A stretch of 64,000 bases of DNA from Aplectana chamaeleonis (GCA_029168955.1 JAPDOI010000020.1:1520501-1584500), one strand, 5' to 3'; counted from the first letter of the stretch, positions 31,310 to 42,370 are shown. Numbers and translations: made by a program. Notes: generated by a model from the sequence alone, not told the origin.

Positions 31310-32380
31310 CTTTCCACGATTCCGCCCCGAAATCTCCTCGATTTTGCTGCGCTCTCCCCCCATCTATCCACGGAATAGTTCTCCAACTCTACCGCATTTT
31401 TCACAATTGTCGGACGAAATAGTGTGCCTACCGACGCGATTTCCCCGCAATTCTGCCTCAGTTATTACCAAATGTTTATCCTCGTCTTTCCACGGTTTCT
31501 CCTCAAAGTTTCCTCACTTCCTCAGCGGTTTTCCTTGGATTCGGGGGCAAACTCTATTCGAATCTGCCCGCCCATTAAGACCTCAAATACCGCCACAGGT
31601 GGCTTTAGTGCGAATTATCATAGTTTTTTTCTCGGATTGCCGGAATTCTCGAAAGATTTTCTATCGAATTCAATGCGAATATCAAGGCAGAGTGGCGACG
31701 TGCTCAAGGCTAAAGGCACTGCAACAGAACAATCCCGGCGAAGTGATAATCGCGGATCCGCCGCGGTACAATTGCGGAGCTATCGCGGCTTAGTTGGGGG
31801 CCGCAGTACTTTCCCTGCACTATCGTTGCAAGTTTTCCCAGAGTAAGGGCCAAACTGATTTATGCTGGAATCTTCCGACTTGCGTCGATTCTATTGCAAA
31901 GTGTCCTCGATTGCGTCTTGTATTTTCCTCTCCCTGCCACTTTTCTGCCTCCACTCTTCCTCAACCTTTCGCCGACATCGCCAGGATTAGTCCTTCGTTT
32001 TTGTTCTGTTTTGCCTCGATTCCGCCGCGGTTCCGCCTGAACCTTTCATCAAAGCAATGACGATTTCGTTCGGATTCCTTCACCTTTCCTTGTCCTGTTC
32101 GCCACAATTCTGCGAATTCATCATGGTTTACCTGCAAAACTGCCTCGATTCCACCGCGAATTTTCTACGGTCCATCCTCTATTCTTGCTCGTTGTCCCCT
32201 CTGATTTTTTTTCTATTTTCTGACTTTTCTCGCCGTGTTCTACTCTGTCCACACTTCTGTTGGTGCCGCAGCCATTCCGCAATGATTTATCCATCACACA
32301 TCCTACTTAAACCATATGCGAGTATCTAGACCAATTCGTGAAAGGTCTCGATTTTGCCGCGAATTCTCCGCCGTTTAGTT
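31310..32380 (+). repeat. CTGCCGCGATT/CCTCGATT degenerate array
   Basis: Motifs such as CTCGATTTTGCTGCG (31339), CTCGATTCCGCCGCGGTTCC (about 32014) and CTCGATTCCACCGCGAATTT (about 32143) recur in the same orientation as in the other arrays. Two open frames of 140-149 codons here (31344-31793, 31424-31846) come from the biased composition. Confidence 0.55.
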
Positions 32381-34086
32381 GTTGGTGTGATATTGTAGAG
32401 TAAAATGAAAAACCCATATCAGCAGAGTCTGAAAACTAGGCCTTGTAAATCAAATAGGAGCTTTCTAGCCGCAAGACGTCAACGTTTCGTTGCTAAGTGG
32501 CGGAGCTACAAACTCGTGTAAAAAATGCGTAGACTCGATATTCTGATACGTAAATATTTTCAATGACTAATAACTGCGACTTTGCTAATCAGAAAAATGT
32601 TTTTGCTCACCAGTTCCAATTTTTTTCATTTATTCTTGTGACGGTGTGATCATTGCGTTTGCGTTTATACTTCGCCTTTGCGTTCGAACAGACTATTCCA
32701 CCAATATGAAGAGCGCATGAAAAGACATGAAAAGATAGATTTTGGTTTTCTAGCGTTACTTCTCGGTTTAGTTCCTACTCTTCTAGCTAGTATTTTCCTA
32801 GTTCTTATTTATTTCCACTTTAGTGGTCTGGAGAATCTCGATAAGTCAATCATAAAGTATTTCAGGATTGAAGAAGAATTGGAATTTTGGATGAGTAGTA
32901 CTGAAATTTTTGAAGAGAGGTTTGTATATTGAAAAGAAAGTATTAGTTGATAACAGCATGAAGGTGAGCGAAAATTTGTTGGAAAACTGGTTCATAAAAA
33001 TCGAAAGTTTCCATTTTTATGCAGGATTGAAAATTGAAAACGATGTATGACATTTACATTCTGAAAATTATCTATTCGTAGATATATTATAAACTTGTGT
33101 GTAGCTATATGAAAATGTGGGTATTGAGATTGGTATGGTATTGGTATTCTTTTCCAATGACTTTCCACTGTACTAAATTAGTTAAAGACTACGAAAGGTA
33201 AAATTGAAATAAGATAAAGAGACTTACTGACAATTCGAGCAATTTCGGGGTTATTATCTGATTCTCTGATAAAATTTAAAGAAGTATCTATAAATATGAA
33301 GAATAAGTTTTTAGAAAATTTCATTAAATACAATATTCAGAAATTGTTTGATCGAAAAACACTGGCTATGTTGAGAACAGAACAACTTCAAGGGTTGTTT
33401 TTAGTATGATTGTGAATATTGTAATTGTATCAATATAGTTGCAGTAAGAAATTATTGCAATAATAGTTACATTCACGACATTAGAAAATAATGACGGAAA
33501 TTCCTGGAACGAAAAAATTCCAATGTTTCCGAATAGTTCCCTGAACCAAGATCTGCGGAGTGAAATGCAGTGATACTGTAACCTATATGATGTGATTGTA
33601 GTAAGAATTTAAGAATAATCGGTGAGAGTAAAATGAGTATAAATAAGAATAGAACTGAAAAGTTACAGGGGAAATGCAAACGAAATTTTGTAAGTATTCT
33701 TGAAAAATATCATGTATTAAAATTTCCTTAAACAGAGCAGCTCCGGGGCTCAAATATGACTTTCCTCTACCATTCCTCAATAAGAAATGAAAGTAGAAAT
33801 ACAACGACTAATGATAATAAAGCAATAATTGTTTACAATAATAAAACTTGAAACGCAGCAATGCCATTCTCCGCCTATGTGATTTTGATTAAGAATTTTC
33901 AGTATGTGTAATTTTCAACTGTGTCGTCGCTTTCTCAACTAAAATACGATAGAGTAATAATGCAAAGCAGAACGATCATATCAATTCTGAACGAGATTTG
34001 TTACAAAAATACGATAATAATTAGTAAGGCGAGTCAATCACGAGGATTGATATGAAGAATGAGAAACTGTAAAATCGTAAGATACT
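32381..34086. other. AT-rich unassigned sequence
   Basis: No repeat shared with the window. A plus frame at 32678-32932 encodes a hydrophobic stretch (LALLLGLVPTLLASIFLVLI) that could be a membrane segment, but it has no splice sites, supporting codon pattern or homology. Confidence 0.3.
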
Positions 34087-34090
34087 TTAA

Positions 34091-34574
34091 AGGCAGAGTT
34101 CACGATAATCTTCAATTTTGAGATTATTCGCTATATTGATTAGGTGAACCCCGGGTAGAACTAAAATGACGTAGAAATTGAGAAAAACGCGTCAGAAGTA
34201 CACGAAATCCTTGAGTATCACCCCGCCTCTTAAGTATCAAAGAAAGTGTTTGTTGTGATACTGAAATCTTTTGTGGACTCGTCCTTTGCAATTCTCTACT
34301 CTCTATTGATCCGTTTTTTTCTTAGGGCCCTAAGTAATCCTGCTTCGCATATAATATTCTTGTATTTTCGATTGACTCAATTTTCCACCGGTGACAACCA
34401 CCGTGAACATGTTAATCCAAACGGACAACTAGTCCATGTGATAGAATAATGTCACTGAAATACGACGTTTTAATGCGTTTCTCGCAGTTTCTTCGTAATT
34501 TTGGTAACACTTGGAGGTCAGCGTATTGTTTTATGTAAAACACTCAGGGACGAGAATCATCGTGAACACTGCCT
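34091..34574. mobile_element. TTAA-type MITE, AGGCAGTGTTCACGAT family, copy 2
   Basis: Ends AGGCAGAGTTCACGATAATC and TCATCGTGAACACTGCCT, flanked by TTAA (34087-34090, 34575-34578). 484 bp. The interior shares GACAACCACCGTGAACATG and TAACACTTGGAGGTCAGCGT with the other copies. Confidence 0.88.
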
Positions 34575-34578
34575 TTAA

Positions 34579-34652
34579 GGCGCTATTCATACTCCTTAAC
34601 GCCAGAGCGTGACGCGCGGGACGCGCTAGCGTTGAGGAGTCTGAATAGCGTC
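34579..34652. mobile_element. Tiny Harbinger-like MITE next to a TTAA element
   Basis: GGCGCTATTCATACTCC at the left is inverted at the right (GGAGTCTGAATAGCGTC). TAA target duplication on both sides (34576-34578, 34653-34655). The left TAA is part of the TTAA of copy 2, so it landed at the junction. 74 bp, a near-complete hairpin. Confidence 0.78.
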
Positions 34653-34749
34653 TAACTATGTGTAATGTCCTCATGATCTAAGTTAAGATTGCACTATTAC
34701 TCACATTCTTATTCTAATGAATTCATATCGCAGAAAAAACAAAGCTTAA

Positions 34750-35234
34750 AGACAGTGTTCACGATGATTTTTCGTCCCCGAGTTTTTCACGTAAAACAAT
34801 ACGCTGGCCTCCAAGTGTTACCAAAATTACGAAGAAACGGCGAGAAACGCACTTAAACTTCTTATTTCAGTGACATTATTCTATGACCTGGACTAGTTGT
34901 CTGGTTGAATGAACATGTTCGCGGTGGTTGTCACCGGTAAAAAATGGGACTAATCGAAAATGGAAGAATATTTTGGGCAAAACAGTATTAATTAGGGCCC
35001 GAAGGAAGGAACGGAGCAACACAGAATGGAGAATTGCAAAAGACGGGTCCACAAAAGATTTCATTGCCACAACTAACAGTTCCATTGATACTTCAGAGGC
35101 GGGCTGATACTTGAGGATTTCGTGCCCTTCTGGTGCGTTTTTCTCGGTTTCTTCGTCGTTTCAGTTCTACTCGGGGGCCAAACAATCGATATAGCGATTA
35201 ATCTCAAAATCGAAGATTATCGTGAACACTGCCT
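34750..35234. mobile_element. TTAA-type MITE, AGGCAGTGTTCACGAT family, copy 3 (inverted)
   Basis: Ends AGACAGTGTTCACGATGATT and TTATCGTGAACACTGCCT, flanked by TTAA (34746-34749, 35235-35238). 485 bp. The interior is in the opposite orientation to copy 2. Confidence 0.87.
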
Positions 35235-35381
35235 TTAATAATAAAATCAATTCTGATTGAGGTTTATAACAAAAACACAATATTGCCTAATGAAGTGTAA
35301 TACGTATTTATGGGCATAAAATTTTATTACTATTCAACTTATTCATGTATTACCATCATTCTTTATGATTTTGTGACTTAA

Positions 35382-35864
35382 AAGCAGTGTTCACGACAAT
35401 CCTCGAGTTTGAGATTAGTCGCTAAATCGATTGTTTTGCCCCCGAGTAGAACTGAAATGACGAAAAAACCGAGAAAAACGCGCCAGAAGGACAAGAAATC
35501 CTTTACTCTCTTTCCGCTTCTTCACTCTCAGTGGAACTGTTTGTTGTGACAATGAAATCTTTTGTGAACCCGTCTTTTGCAATTTTCTATTTTGTGGTGC
35601 TTCCTTCTTTCCTTTGGACCCTAACTGATGGTGTTTTGCCCGAAATATTCTCCCATTTTCGATTAGTCCATTTTTTACTGGGGACGACCACCGCGAACAT
35701 GCTCATCCAACCGGAAAACTAGTCTAGGCCAGAGAATAATCTCACTGAAATACGACGATTTAGTGCGTTTCTCGCTGTTTTTTCTTAATTTCGGTAACAC
35801 TTGGAGGTCAACGCTTTGTTTTATGTGAAAAACTCGGGGACGAAAATCATCGTGAACGCTGCCT
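35382..35864. mobile_element. TTAA-type MITE, AGGCAGTGTTCACGAT family, copy 4
   Basis: Ends AAGCAGTGTTCACGACAATC and TCATCGTGAACGCTGCCT, flanked by TTAA (35378-35381) and TCAA (35865-35868), a mutated TTAA. Same orientation as copy 2. Confidence 0.85.
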
Positions 35865-36210
35865 TCAAAGGCAGTGTCCACGATGAAAATCATACATTAT
35901 TCTTTGTGTTTTTATAGCTTGGGCTTCTTAGTGAACGAAAATGTTGAAAGAGCCCCTGAAAAAGCTTCGTTTTAAGAGAAAAATCTGTTTGAATACACTG
36001 TAAAAGTGAATTTGAATTTCGCGCCAAAATCGTTTTTGAAGTTTTTCTGCATTTGAAGATCTCGCCACTGTCATTTTCGATGATTTTCTGCAAGTGTGGT
36101 TTGTGCCGCGAGTGTTTTTCATGTTGTTTGACGGCCGCACCAACATTCTATGAAAAAAATGGTAGATGAGCGACCCAGAAGTGGTAGATGATCGACCCCA
36201 CAGCAGTTTT

Positions 36211-36633
36211 TCTGGGGCGGCATGATTGTACGCTGCGGGTTAGGTTGGGGTTAGGCGCCGTTTATACTTCCGCCGCCGAGCGGCGCGGCAAAGTGCAATC
36301 CTATGATATCGATCGTGCCGCTCCGCGTGATCAATATTACAAAAAACTACGTTGCCGCGCCGCTCGGCGGCGGGAGTATAAACGACCCTTTAGGCAGGGT
36401 TTGGGCGTCGGCGCGTTTCATGATTGCTTTGCGAGTGCTGGAGATAATCAATAGTTGGGGTCTCAACGGGGTTTCGGCTGCCCCACCCTCCTAGGTAGGG
36501 TTTGCGAGGGAAAATATTTCAGTGCTAGCCTAACCCCCTTTCAGCCCTCGCGCCGCTATCATCAAACGCGCCGACGCTTCAAACCCTGCCTAACCCCAAC
36601 CTAACCCGCCGCGTACGTGCATGCCGCCCCTGG
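36211..36633. mobile_element. Palindromic element with TTAGGTTGGGGTTAGGC arms
   Basis: GCGGCATGATTGTACGCTGC plus GGGTTAGGTTGGGGTTAGGC on the left pair with GCCTAACCCCAACCTAACCC plus GCCGCGTACGTGCATGCCGC on the right. The arms continue inside as GGGTTTGGGCGTCGGCGCGT / ACGCGCCGACGCTTCAAACC. The left arm is interrupted by 36254-36388. Confidence 0.7.
36254..36388. mobile_element. Harbinger-like MITE, GCCGTTTATACTTCCGCC ends
   Basis: GGCGCCGTTTATACTTCCGC at the left matches in inverse GGGAGTATAAACGACCC at the right, and the arms go on through CGCCGAGCGGCGCGGC. TTA lies on both sides. The centre holds TATCGATCGTGCCGC, as in the 18.5-19.8 kb set. Confidence 0.78.
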
Positions 36634-36755
36634 TGACCCTAACTTTTAACGGGCGCATTTTTGGAGCCTCAAGTTTCGTGGGTGTTGTCAGCTAGCCCGG
36701 ATTGTTTGATTGTAAACATAAAATTGAAAGTGATTTTTCATCGTGCACGATGCCT

Positions 36756-37805
36756 TTCATTCAAGATTGCGCTATCATGAACATTCACATTGCTATACAT
36801 TCGCATTACAAAAAAGTATAATAATAAAGTAAAATAATAAAAAAATCTTGTCTGAAGTTTGTGTCCAATACAACATTAATAATCAGTAAGGAGTATTATT
36901 TAATTGTTTACTTACAATTTTACCGTTATAAATATTAATGTATTATCATCATCTATTCTTTTACTATGATTTTTTACTAATGTATTCAATTATTTATTTA
37001 ACAAATATATTCTGTTAATATTTTCTATTTATTTATTCGATTACTTTACTTTTTTTATTGTAACTTCAACAAGTTAGGATTGCATTATGTGCCACTGATA
37101 TTTTTTTTCTCTTATAAATTCACTTTGAAGAAAAAAAAAACAAATTGTAGTCGATTATTCATTCATTCCATTATATTTTTATGATTATTATAAAAGGGGA
37201 TTAATGTATTATTGTAATTTATTCTTGTATTCATTATGATATAAGCTATGATTGCATTATCACTATTAAATGTTAATATTTAGATTAGAGTGCCATAGAA
37301 AATGTGAATTTATTAGTTTTTCATTCTTCAGGGTGACCTGGATCGTAACTTTTCTAACAGGCTCCATAAGACATTTTCGAAGGATGACATCATCGAAATG
37401 TGTTTAGAATCAGGGTGCTTCAGGTGAAAATGAAGAAATCTTGTGTCTTATTTTTGAGTGTACTCGGCAATTATTGGATTTTGCCATGGCTGTGTTTGTT
37501 TTTCGTAAAATCAAATATGCATTTTGACACAATCATATAAGGTAAGTTACTCAAAGGTATCACCCGACAAGGCCAGAATGATGTCTTCTGGCCATCCACA
37601 TGTCGTCCGTCAGCATTCATTTGTCGGCGGCCGGCCGGCTGTCGAGCCAGGGCAGAATTACTTGGCAGTAGCAATTTCATTCACGCGCACACATACACGA
37701 ATATCCATCCAGACACAGATTGCCGAGTCGAGTGGCACCGGCGGCAGGGCGGCAGGCAGGAGGAGTTGCGACGTCGCGCGCGGCAACACGAAATAGCCAT
37801 TGCAG
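36756..37805. other. AT-rich spacer, then a GC-rich rise before the candidate exon
   Basis: 36756-37460 is AT-rich with no gene. From about 37600 GC content rises (GGCGGCCGGCCGGCTGTCG), which would suit a promoter or 5' untranslated region for the coding patch starting at 37820. Confidence 0.35.
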
Positions 37806-37819
37806 GCTGTGCATTTCTG

Positions 37820-37935
37820 ATGGAGACGCAGACTCCGGCTTCTGCGCCGCCCGTTTATTGCAGAGGGCCGTCGGTCGGCCAGTCGCCGCGCTTCTCGCCT
37901 GTCGTCTCATCGCGGCCGAGGAAGAAGTCGCGCAG
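37820..37935 (+). CDS. Candidate first exon, frame 1 of two overlapping coding-like frames
   Basis: Unrecognised product. ATG at 37820 lies 14 bases after an acceptor-like CCATTGCAG (37797-37805), a spacing expected of a trans-spliced nematode start. The frame gives METQTPASAPPVYCRGPSVG and then QSPRFSPVVSSRPRKKSRR, a Pro/Ser-rich stretch ending in a basic, nuclear-localisation-like run, with CAG/GTGTGG as possible donor at 37935. Codons are GC-rich at position 3. It closes with TGA at 37949-37951 if not spliced. It overlaps the second frame (37864-38097), so either one frame is spurious, or the two are joined by an assembly or real frameshift. Confidence 0.38.
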
Positions 37936-38097
37936 GTGTGGCGACAGATGATGCGATCTCTGTCGCAGAGTCGCATCGCGATGTCCACACTTCGCGGACG
38001 ACTTCAGCGACTTGAACCGGTGCTGGAGGACGACGTGGATAATGATGATGATGACGACGACGATGAGGATTCCGGCTGTAGCAGCGGCGAGAGTCAG
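37864..38097 (+). CDS. Candidate coding exon with acidic run, frame 2
   Basis: Unrecognised product. An open frame of 78 codons follows CCGTTTATTGCAG (acceptor ending 37863) and ends at CAG 38097 before donor GTAAAG, phase 0 at both ends. It reads as a likely helical stretch (EEEVAQVWRQMMRSLSQSRI, then STLRGRLQRLEPVLE) followed by an acidic run DDVDNDDDDDDDED (about residues 56-69) and SGCSSGESQ. Codon choice (GTG CTG GAG GAC GAC GTG) is clearly coding-like, and this is the most convincing coding segment of the window. The frame is open back to 37720, so the start of the exon is uncertain. Exons downstream were not found. Confidence 0.5.
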
Positions 38098-38565
38098 GTA
38101 AAGCGCTGGCAAAGTACGCATGCGATGAAGTCGCGCGTCGCGTCGCGAAGTCGCGCATAGTTAGTTTTTGCTTCTTTGAATGCGTGTTTTGTATATCAGA
38201 TGTCGTCGTCGTTCCTCATTCGTTATGCATGAGAGAGAGTCAGTGAGAGAACGTGCAGGAGAGACGAAAAAACCCGGGGTCCTCTTCTGATCACCCATCC
38301 ATCCATCCATCTTCTGCGCCTTTCTGCGACGACCCGTTGTTTTTGAACGTTACGGGTTCTCGTGTGTATGTAACCTGAAACTCAGGTATCACTTTTTTCT
38401 CCCAACGCTGGGAAGCTCCTAGGGTGAGGATGTAAGCACTGCTGCTTCATTGATTTTCTGACCTATACATTGTCATATAGACACATAAGCCGTTAAGTGT
38501 ATTTGTTCACATCAAAAAGATCCAACCACTGCACTTTTGATTGTCACCTTTTTGCATTGTGTAGA
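38098..38565. other. Sequence after the candidate donor, probably intron
   Basis: No further coding pattern apart from the short run of GTCGCGCGTCGCGTCGCGAA just after the donor. CATCCATCCATC microsatellite at about 38300. Confidence 0.35.
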
Positions 38566-38569
38566 TTTT

Positions 38570-40075
38570 TAAATGTTTCGGGAGTGAATCATGCCAGTTT
38601 GCAATCCGACGATAATGTCAGGCATTGCTTTATATGCTCCCATTCTTGCCCATGTCTACCAGAATCTGCTTTTTTTGCTTTATTGCAACTTCCATTGCTT
38701 ACTCGATTGATGGTGTCCACTTCATCTGCAAACTATTAGAGTGAGCCATGCGTGTCGATGGTCATGCCGGGTTTTCTGCTGTTCGTATCTTTAACAAGTG
38801 TTTACATGATTGATTCCGTCTGTCCCATGTGCAAATCCTCGGGAGTGAGCCATGCATTTTGGCTGTTTAAAAAATTAACCCAAGTAGGGCGAATATCAGG
38901 AATTTTTGGTTTTTTTTTCATCAATTCTTTAACCGATTGATTCTCTAATCCCTATATGCAAGGTTTGGGAGCGAGCCATCTGTGTGGACTTTCCAGTTAT
39001 TGATCAAAACACTTACTTCGTGTTTCTTTAAAACGGATTTTTTTTGCACTTTCAACCCCACCGACTGTTTACGCGATTGATTCCGTGAACCACTTGTGCA
39101 AAGTTCTGGAAGTGAGCCGTGCATGCCGAATGTTCAGTTACTTACCCAGTAAGGGAGAAAGGCATTTTCAGTTCTACATGCACCTCTTTGTCTTTCTTTG
39201 ATAATTTTTGATTTTTCGCGTGATTGCTTCTGTTCAAACTACCTGCACACTTGTTGGATTGAGCCATGCATGTCGACTGAGCGGTGATTGACAAACGCTT
39301 GGTGAGAAAAATACCTAAGTTCACCTCATTTCCATTGAATGTTCAGCTGATTCCAAGGATTACCTAATACCTTCTCTGGCATGCATGGCTCACTTCCGAA
39401 ACCTTGCACGTAGGGCTAACAAAATCAATCAGGTCAATACTCATTTGACCTGCCCTTCCAGTTGTACGCATGTGTTTCAAAAACGTGCAGCGCATCTCAT
39501 TTATTTTCGTCTGGTAGTTTCTCACTGTTCACGTGATTGATTCTGTTCAATATATCTGTACACTTGTTGGAGTGAGCCATGCATGTCGACTGAGCGGTGA
39601 TTGACAAACGTGCTTGGTGAGGAAAATACCTAAGTTCAACTCATTTCCGTTGACTGTTCAGCTGATTTCAAGAATTACCTAATACATTCTCTGGCATGCA
39701 TGGCTCACTCCCGAAACCTTGCAAATGGGGCTAACAGAATCAATCAGGTGAACACTCGATTGGCCTGCCGTCACCATACTCTCCCACCCCAGTGCAGTCA
39801 GTGTTTGAATTTGCGCATGCATGGCTCATCCTCTAAGTTTTGCAAGCAGGACTGGCAGAATCCATCAGGTTAAAGGCTTTGGGAGGCGATTGCGGCTACT
39901 TTTCTTGTTTTCCGTCATTTTAGTGAGCTTTTGGTAGTAATTGTTTACATGCATGGCGCACGCCCAAAAGTTAGCACACGGGACTAGCATAGTCAATCGG
40001 GTAGACACATTAGCCGGGCTTTGACCCATAAACAGTAATTACAGCAATGAATCTGCAGGCATGACTGACACTGGA
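38570..40075 (-). repeat. Cluster 2 of the ~55-bp unit (minus and plus copies)
   Basis: Minus-orientation copies end near 38620 (weak), 38750, 38855, 38985, 39125, 39275 and 39588. They read CGATTGATTCTGT...GAGTGAGCCATGCATGTC on plus. Plus-orientation copies start near 39378, 39693, 39819 and 39950 (CATGCATGGCTCACTCC-like ... AGAATCAATCAGGT). The copies keep the same head (CATGCATGG) and tail (AATCAATCAGG) as cluster 1, while the middle (CCGAAACCTTGCA) differs between the clusters. 39220-39435 and 39536-39748 are a direct duplication about 313 bp apart, each holding one minus and one plus unit that face each other across about 100 bp. Confidence 0.75.
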
Positions 40076-40670
40076 AGCAAACATAATCAGTATTTTCCAT
40101 CTCTCAGTCCGAATTTCACCTTGTTCTCTTCACTTTTTCCCACCCGGACGACGAAGCAGCCGCGTCCGTCCGTTAGAGGGCAGTCGGGGTGACATCAAGT
40201 CGAATGTGCCAATTTCACGTTGGAATAGCGGCAATAAAACCGCGGTATTCGTCGAAGTGCCATAATCAGCCTTGACGCGGCAACCGCTGGACATAGAAGC
40301 TGAGCTATCCAGCGGCCATCTTTCGATTGATAACTAGTCTGAAGTGGATCTGGTGTCCTGAAAACCGTCTAAAATTACAAGAATTTTCCCGCGGGTCACG
40401 GTAATCTCGAGAAACTCTCGCCCGTTCATCGTCCACAGGAGGGTCTTCTTATAGGGGAGGAGGCTGTGGATACTAATGGAAATTCATATATGTCGACTAA
40501 GCCAATTACCCTTCTCGCACTCTTTTCCATAGAGTTATAGATGGCCACCGCCACTTCTTGTGCTGACTTTTTCACCTATTCATGTTTCAGTCGCCTGAGG
40601 AGTCTTTCCATGACCGCTAGGTTACCTTTTCATGGCCCTGCCAAGTGTAAATCACATTCCATCCTCGTTT
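40076..40670. other. Unassigned sequence
   Basis: No gene or repeat recognised. Confidence 0.3.
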
Positions 40671-40679
40671 CAATCCCAG

Positions 40680-42370
40680 TGTTGCCGCGGTTCTGCCGCT
40701 GTTTTGCCTCGACACTGTCAAGAGTTCCCCTCGATTCCGCTGTGAGCTCTCCTCGGCTCTTCTGCTATTTTGCTCTGATTCGACCACGATATTCCCTCAG
40801 TGACAATTCTGTTTTTCTCAGTTTCCTTATTGATACCACGACCTGAGGTAGATTCGTAGAACTCCAAAGGATGAAAGGCATTTTGCACGCCTTGACATTG
40901 CCGGAAATTCTCCTCGATTCTACCTACCTTTCTCCCTGAATCCATCGCGCTTTTTATTGATTATGGAGCAGCTCCACCTCGATTCTCTTGCGTGTTTGCA
41001 GTGTTTGCGCCGCGGGTTCTCCTCAATTCCCCCTCAATTTCTCTTTTATAAGAATGATTGCTTCACTTCCCTGTGTCGAATGACCTGAATTGGAATAAGA
41101 GGAAGATTCTTTCAAAAGTTTTACTTGAAGCGCACAATCGGAAGGTTATGCTGACTCTCTCAAAACAGGGGAAAGGGCGAGGAGAAAATTCGACGATTTT
41201 AGGATTGAGGCAAAATCGCGGGGAAAGCGAGGCAGTATCGCGGAAGAAGCGAGGATGAAGAGTTTTGTCTCTATCTATTGCATTCTAGATTGCCTTCACT
41301 CAAATTTATTTATGAGATGAAAATAACTGAAGAATAAAAAAATAAGAATGAAAATTTTCGTTCTTTCAGTTATTTCCTCGATTTCGGTCTGATGTCGCTT
41401 CGATACTGCCGCGTCTTCTCCTCGATTCGGGGCAACCTCTTGAAGGTTCCTCCATTTTCCTCGGATCTTTCCCTGTTTTTTCCCGATTTTGCCGCGATTT
41501 TGCTTTGATTTGGCCTAAAAATTTTCCTCAAATACGCCGCCAGTTAACCATCCGCTATTTATTCCTGATTCGCCGCTCTTTCAGAGTTTTACAGTCGATC
41601 TGGCACTACTCTTCCCTCTGAAGGTTCTTCTGTCCTCTCCGATGTCTCCTCGACCTCACATTAATACTGCCGTTTTCCGATGTCGCCTCAATACTGCCGC
41701 GTCTTCTCCTCGACTTGAAACAATCTCTCCTAGCTACCTTATTTTCCCCAAATCGTCCCCTATTTCTTCCTGATTCTGCCGCGATTTCGCCTTGGTTTGA
41801 CCTAAAAATTCCCTTCAAATTCGAGGCGAGGGATCCGCTATTTTATTTTGATTTGCCGCTCTTTTAATGTTTTGCGGTCGAAATGGCACTAGTATTGCCC
41901 TCTGAAGGTTCTTCTGTCTCACCCGGTGTCCCCTCGATTTTGCCGCGAACTCGCTTCAAAACTGCCGCGAAATCCTATAGATCTGCAGCGAAGTTTCCTC
42001 GCTTGTTCTTCAATTTAGCTCCACTTCTTCTGAGATTTTCTTAATCAATTCCATCTCGGGTTGTCTTGAATCAGGCCCCTAGATTTTTTTGCCTCGCCTC
42101 GATTGTGCTGCAGCCATCAGTGTTTTTCATGGATTTCACATATTCCAATCTCCCCATCGGCTTTTAGGCTATTTTGCTACTTTTCGAGAAGTGGGAGCCA
42201 CCTTTTATCTAATTTTCCCGCCCGCATGCTGCCTCAAATCCGCCGCGACTCTGAATCGGCGGCGCCGCGATTCTCCGATTTCGCCACGAAAATGTTTCGA
42301 ATGGGCCGCATTCTCGCCTCGGTTGTGCGGCGACTTTTTTGGTTCTCTCGCAGTTTTGCCTTGACCCCGC
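40680..42370 (+). repeat. CTGCCGCGATT/CCTCGATT degenerate array, longest copy
   Basis: Motifs such as TTGCCGCGGTTCTGCCGC (40682), CTCCTCGATTCTACC, CGATACTGCCGCGTCTTCTC (twice, about 41400 and 41690; each is followed by CTCGAYT) and TTTTGCCGCGATTTTGC recur. A direct duplication of about 290 bp is visible (41395-41560 against 41685-41840). A short inverted block with GAGGCAAAATCGCGGGGAA lies at 41160-41260. Confidence 0.6.

Larger units (their letters stand above)
35869..36755. mobile_element. TTAA-type element abutting copy 4, hosting a two-level nest
   Basis: AGGCAGTGTCCACGATGAAA at the left is inverted at the right (TTTTCATCGTGCACGATGCCT, trimmed to its core). Flanks TCAA and TTCA are decayed TTAA. 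It carries the palindrome 36211-36633, which in turn carries the MITE 36254-36388. Confidence 0.7.

Noticed and set aside
31344..31846. Two overlapping plus frames of 149 and 140 codons.
   Set aside because: They lie wholly in the pyrimidine-rich degenerate array; two frames open at once and Ser/Phe/Pro-rich products point to composition.
32678..32932. A plus frame with a convincing hydrophobic segment, a possible small membrane protein.
   Set aside because: AT-rich DNA readily encodes Leu/Ile/Phe runs. There is no acceptor, donor or poly(A) signal in suitable position.
34091..35864. A 62-69-codon open frame shared by all four copies of the first TTAA MITE subfamily (for example KSFVDPSFAIL...FTGDNHREHV).
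   Set aside because: It stays open, but when copies 2 and 3 are compared codon by codon most differences change the amino acid, in about the ratio expected without selection. One copy lacks the ATG and another has a frameshift near the end. It is best seen as a passive frame.
36225..36255. TTAGG/TTAGGC-like motifs suggesting interstitial telomere repeats.
   Set aside because: They occur two or three times inside a palindromic element arm with other bases between them, not as a tandem run.
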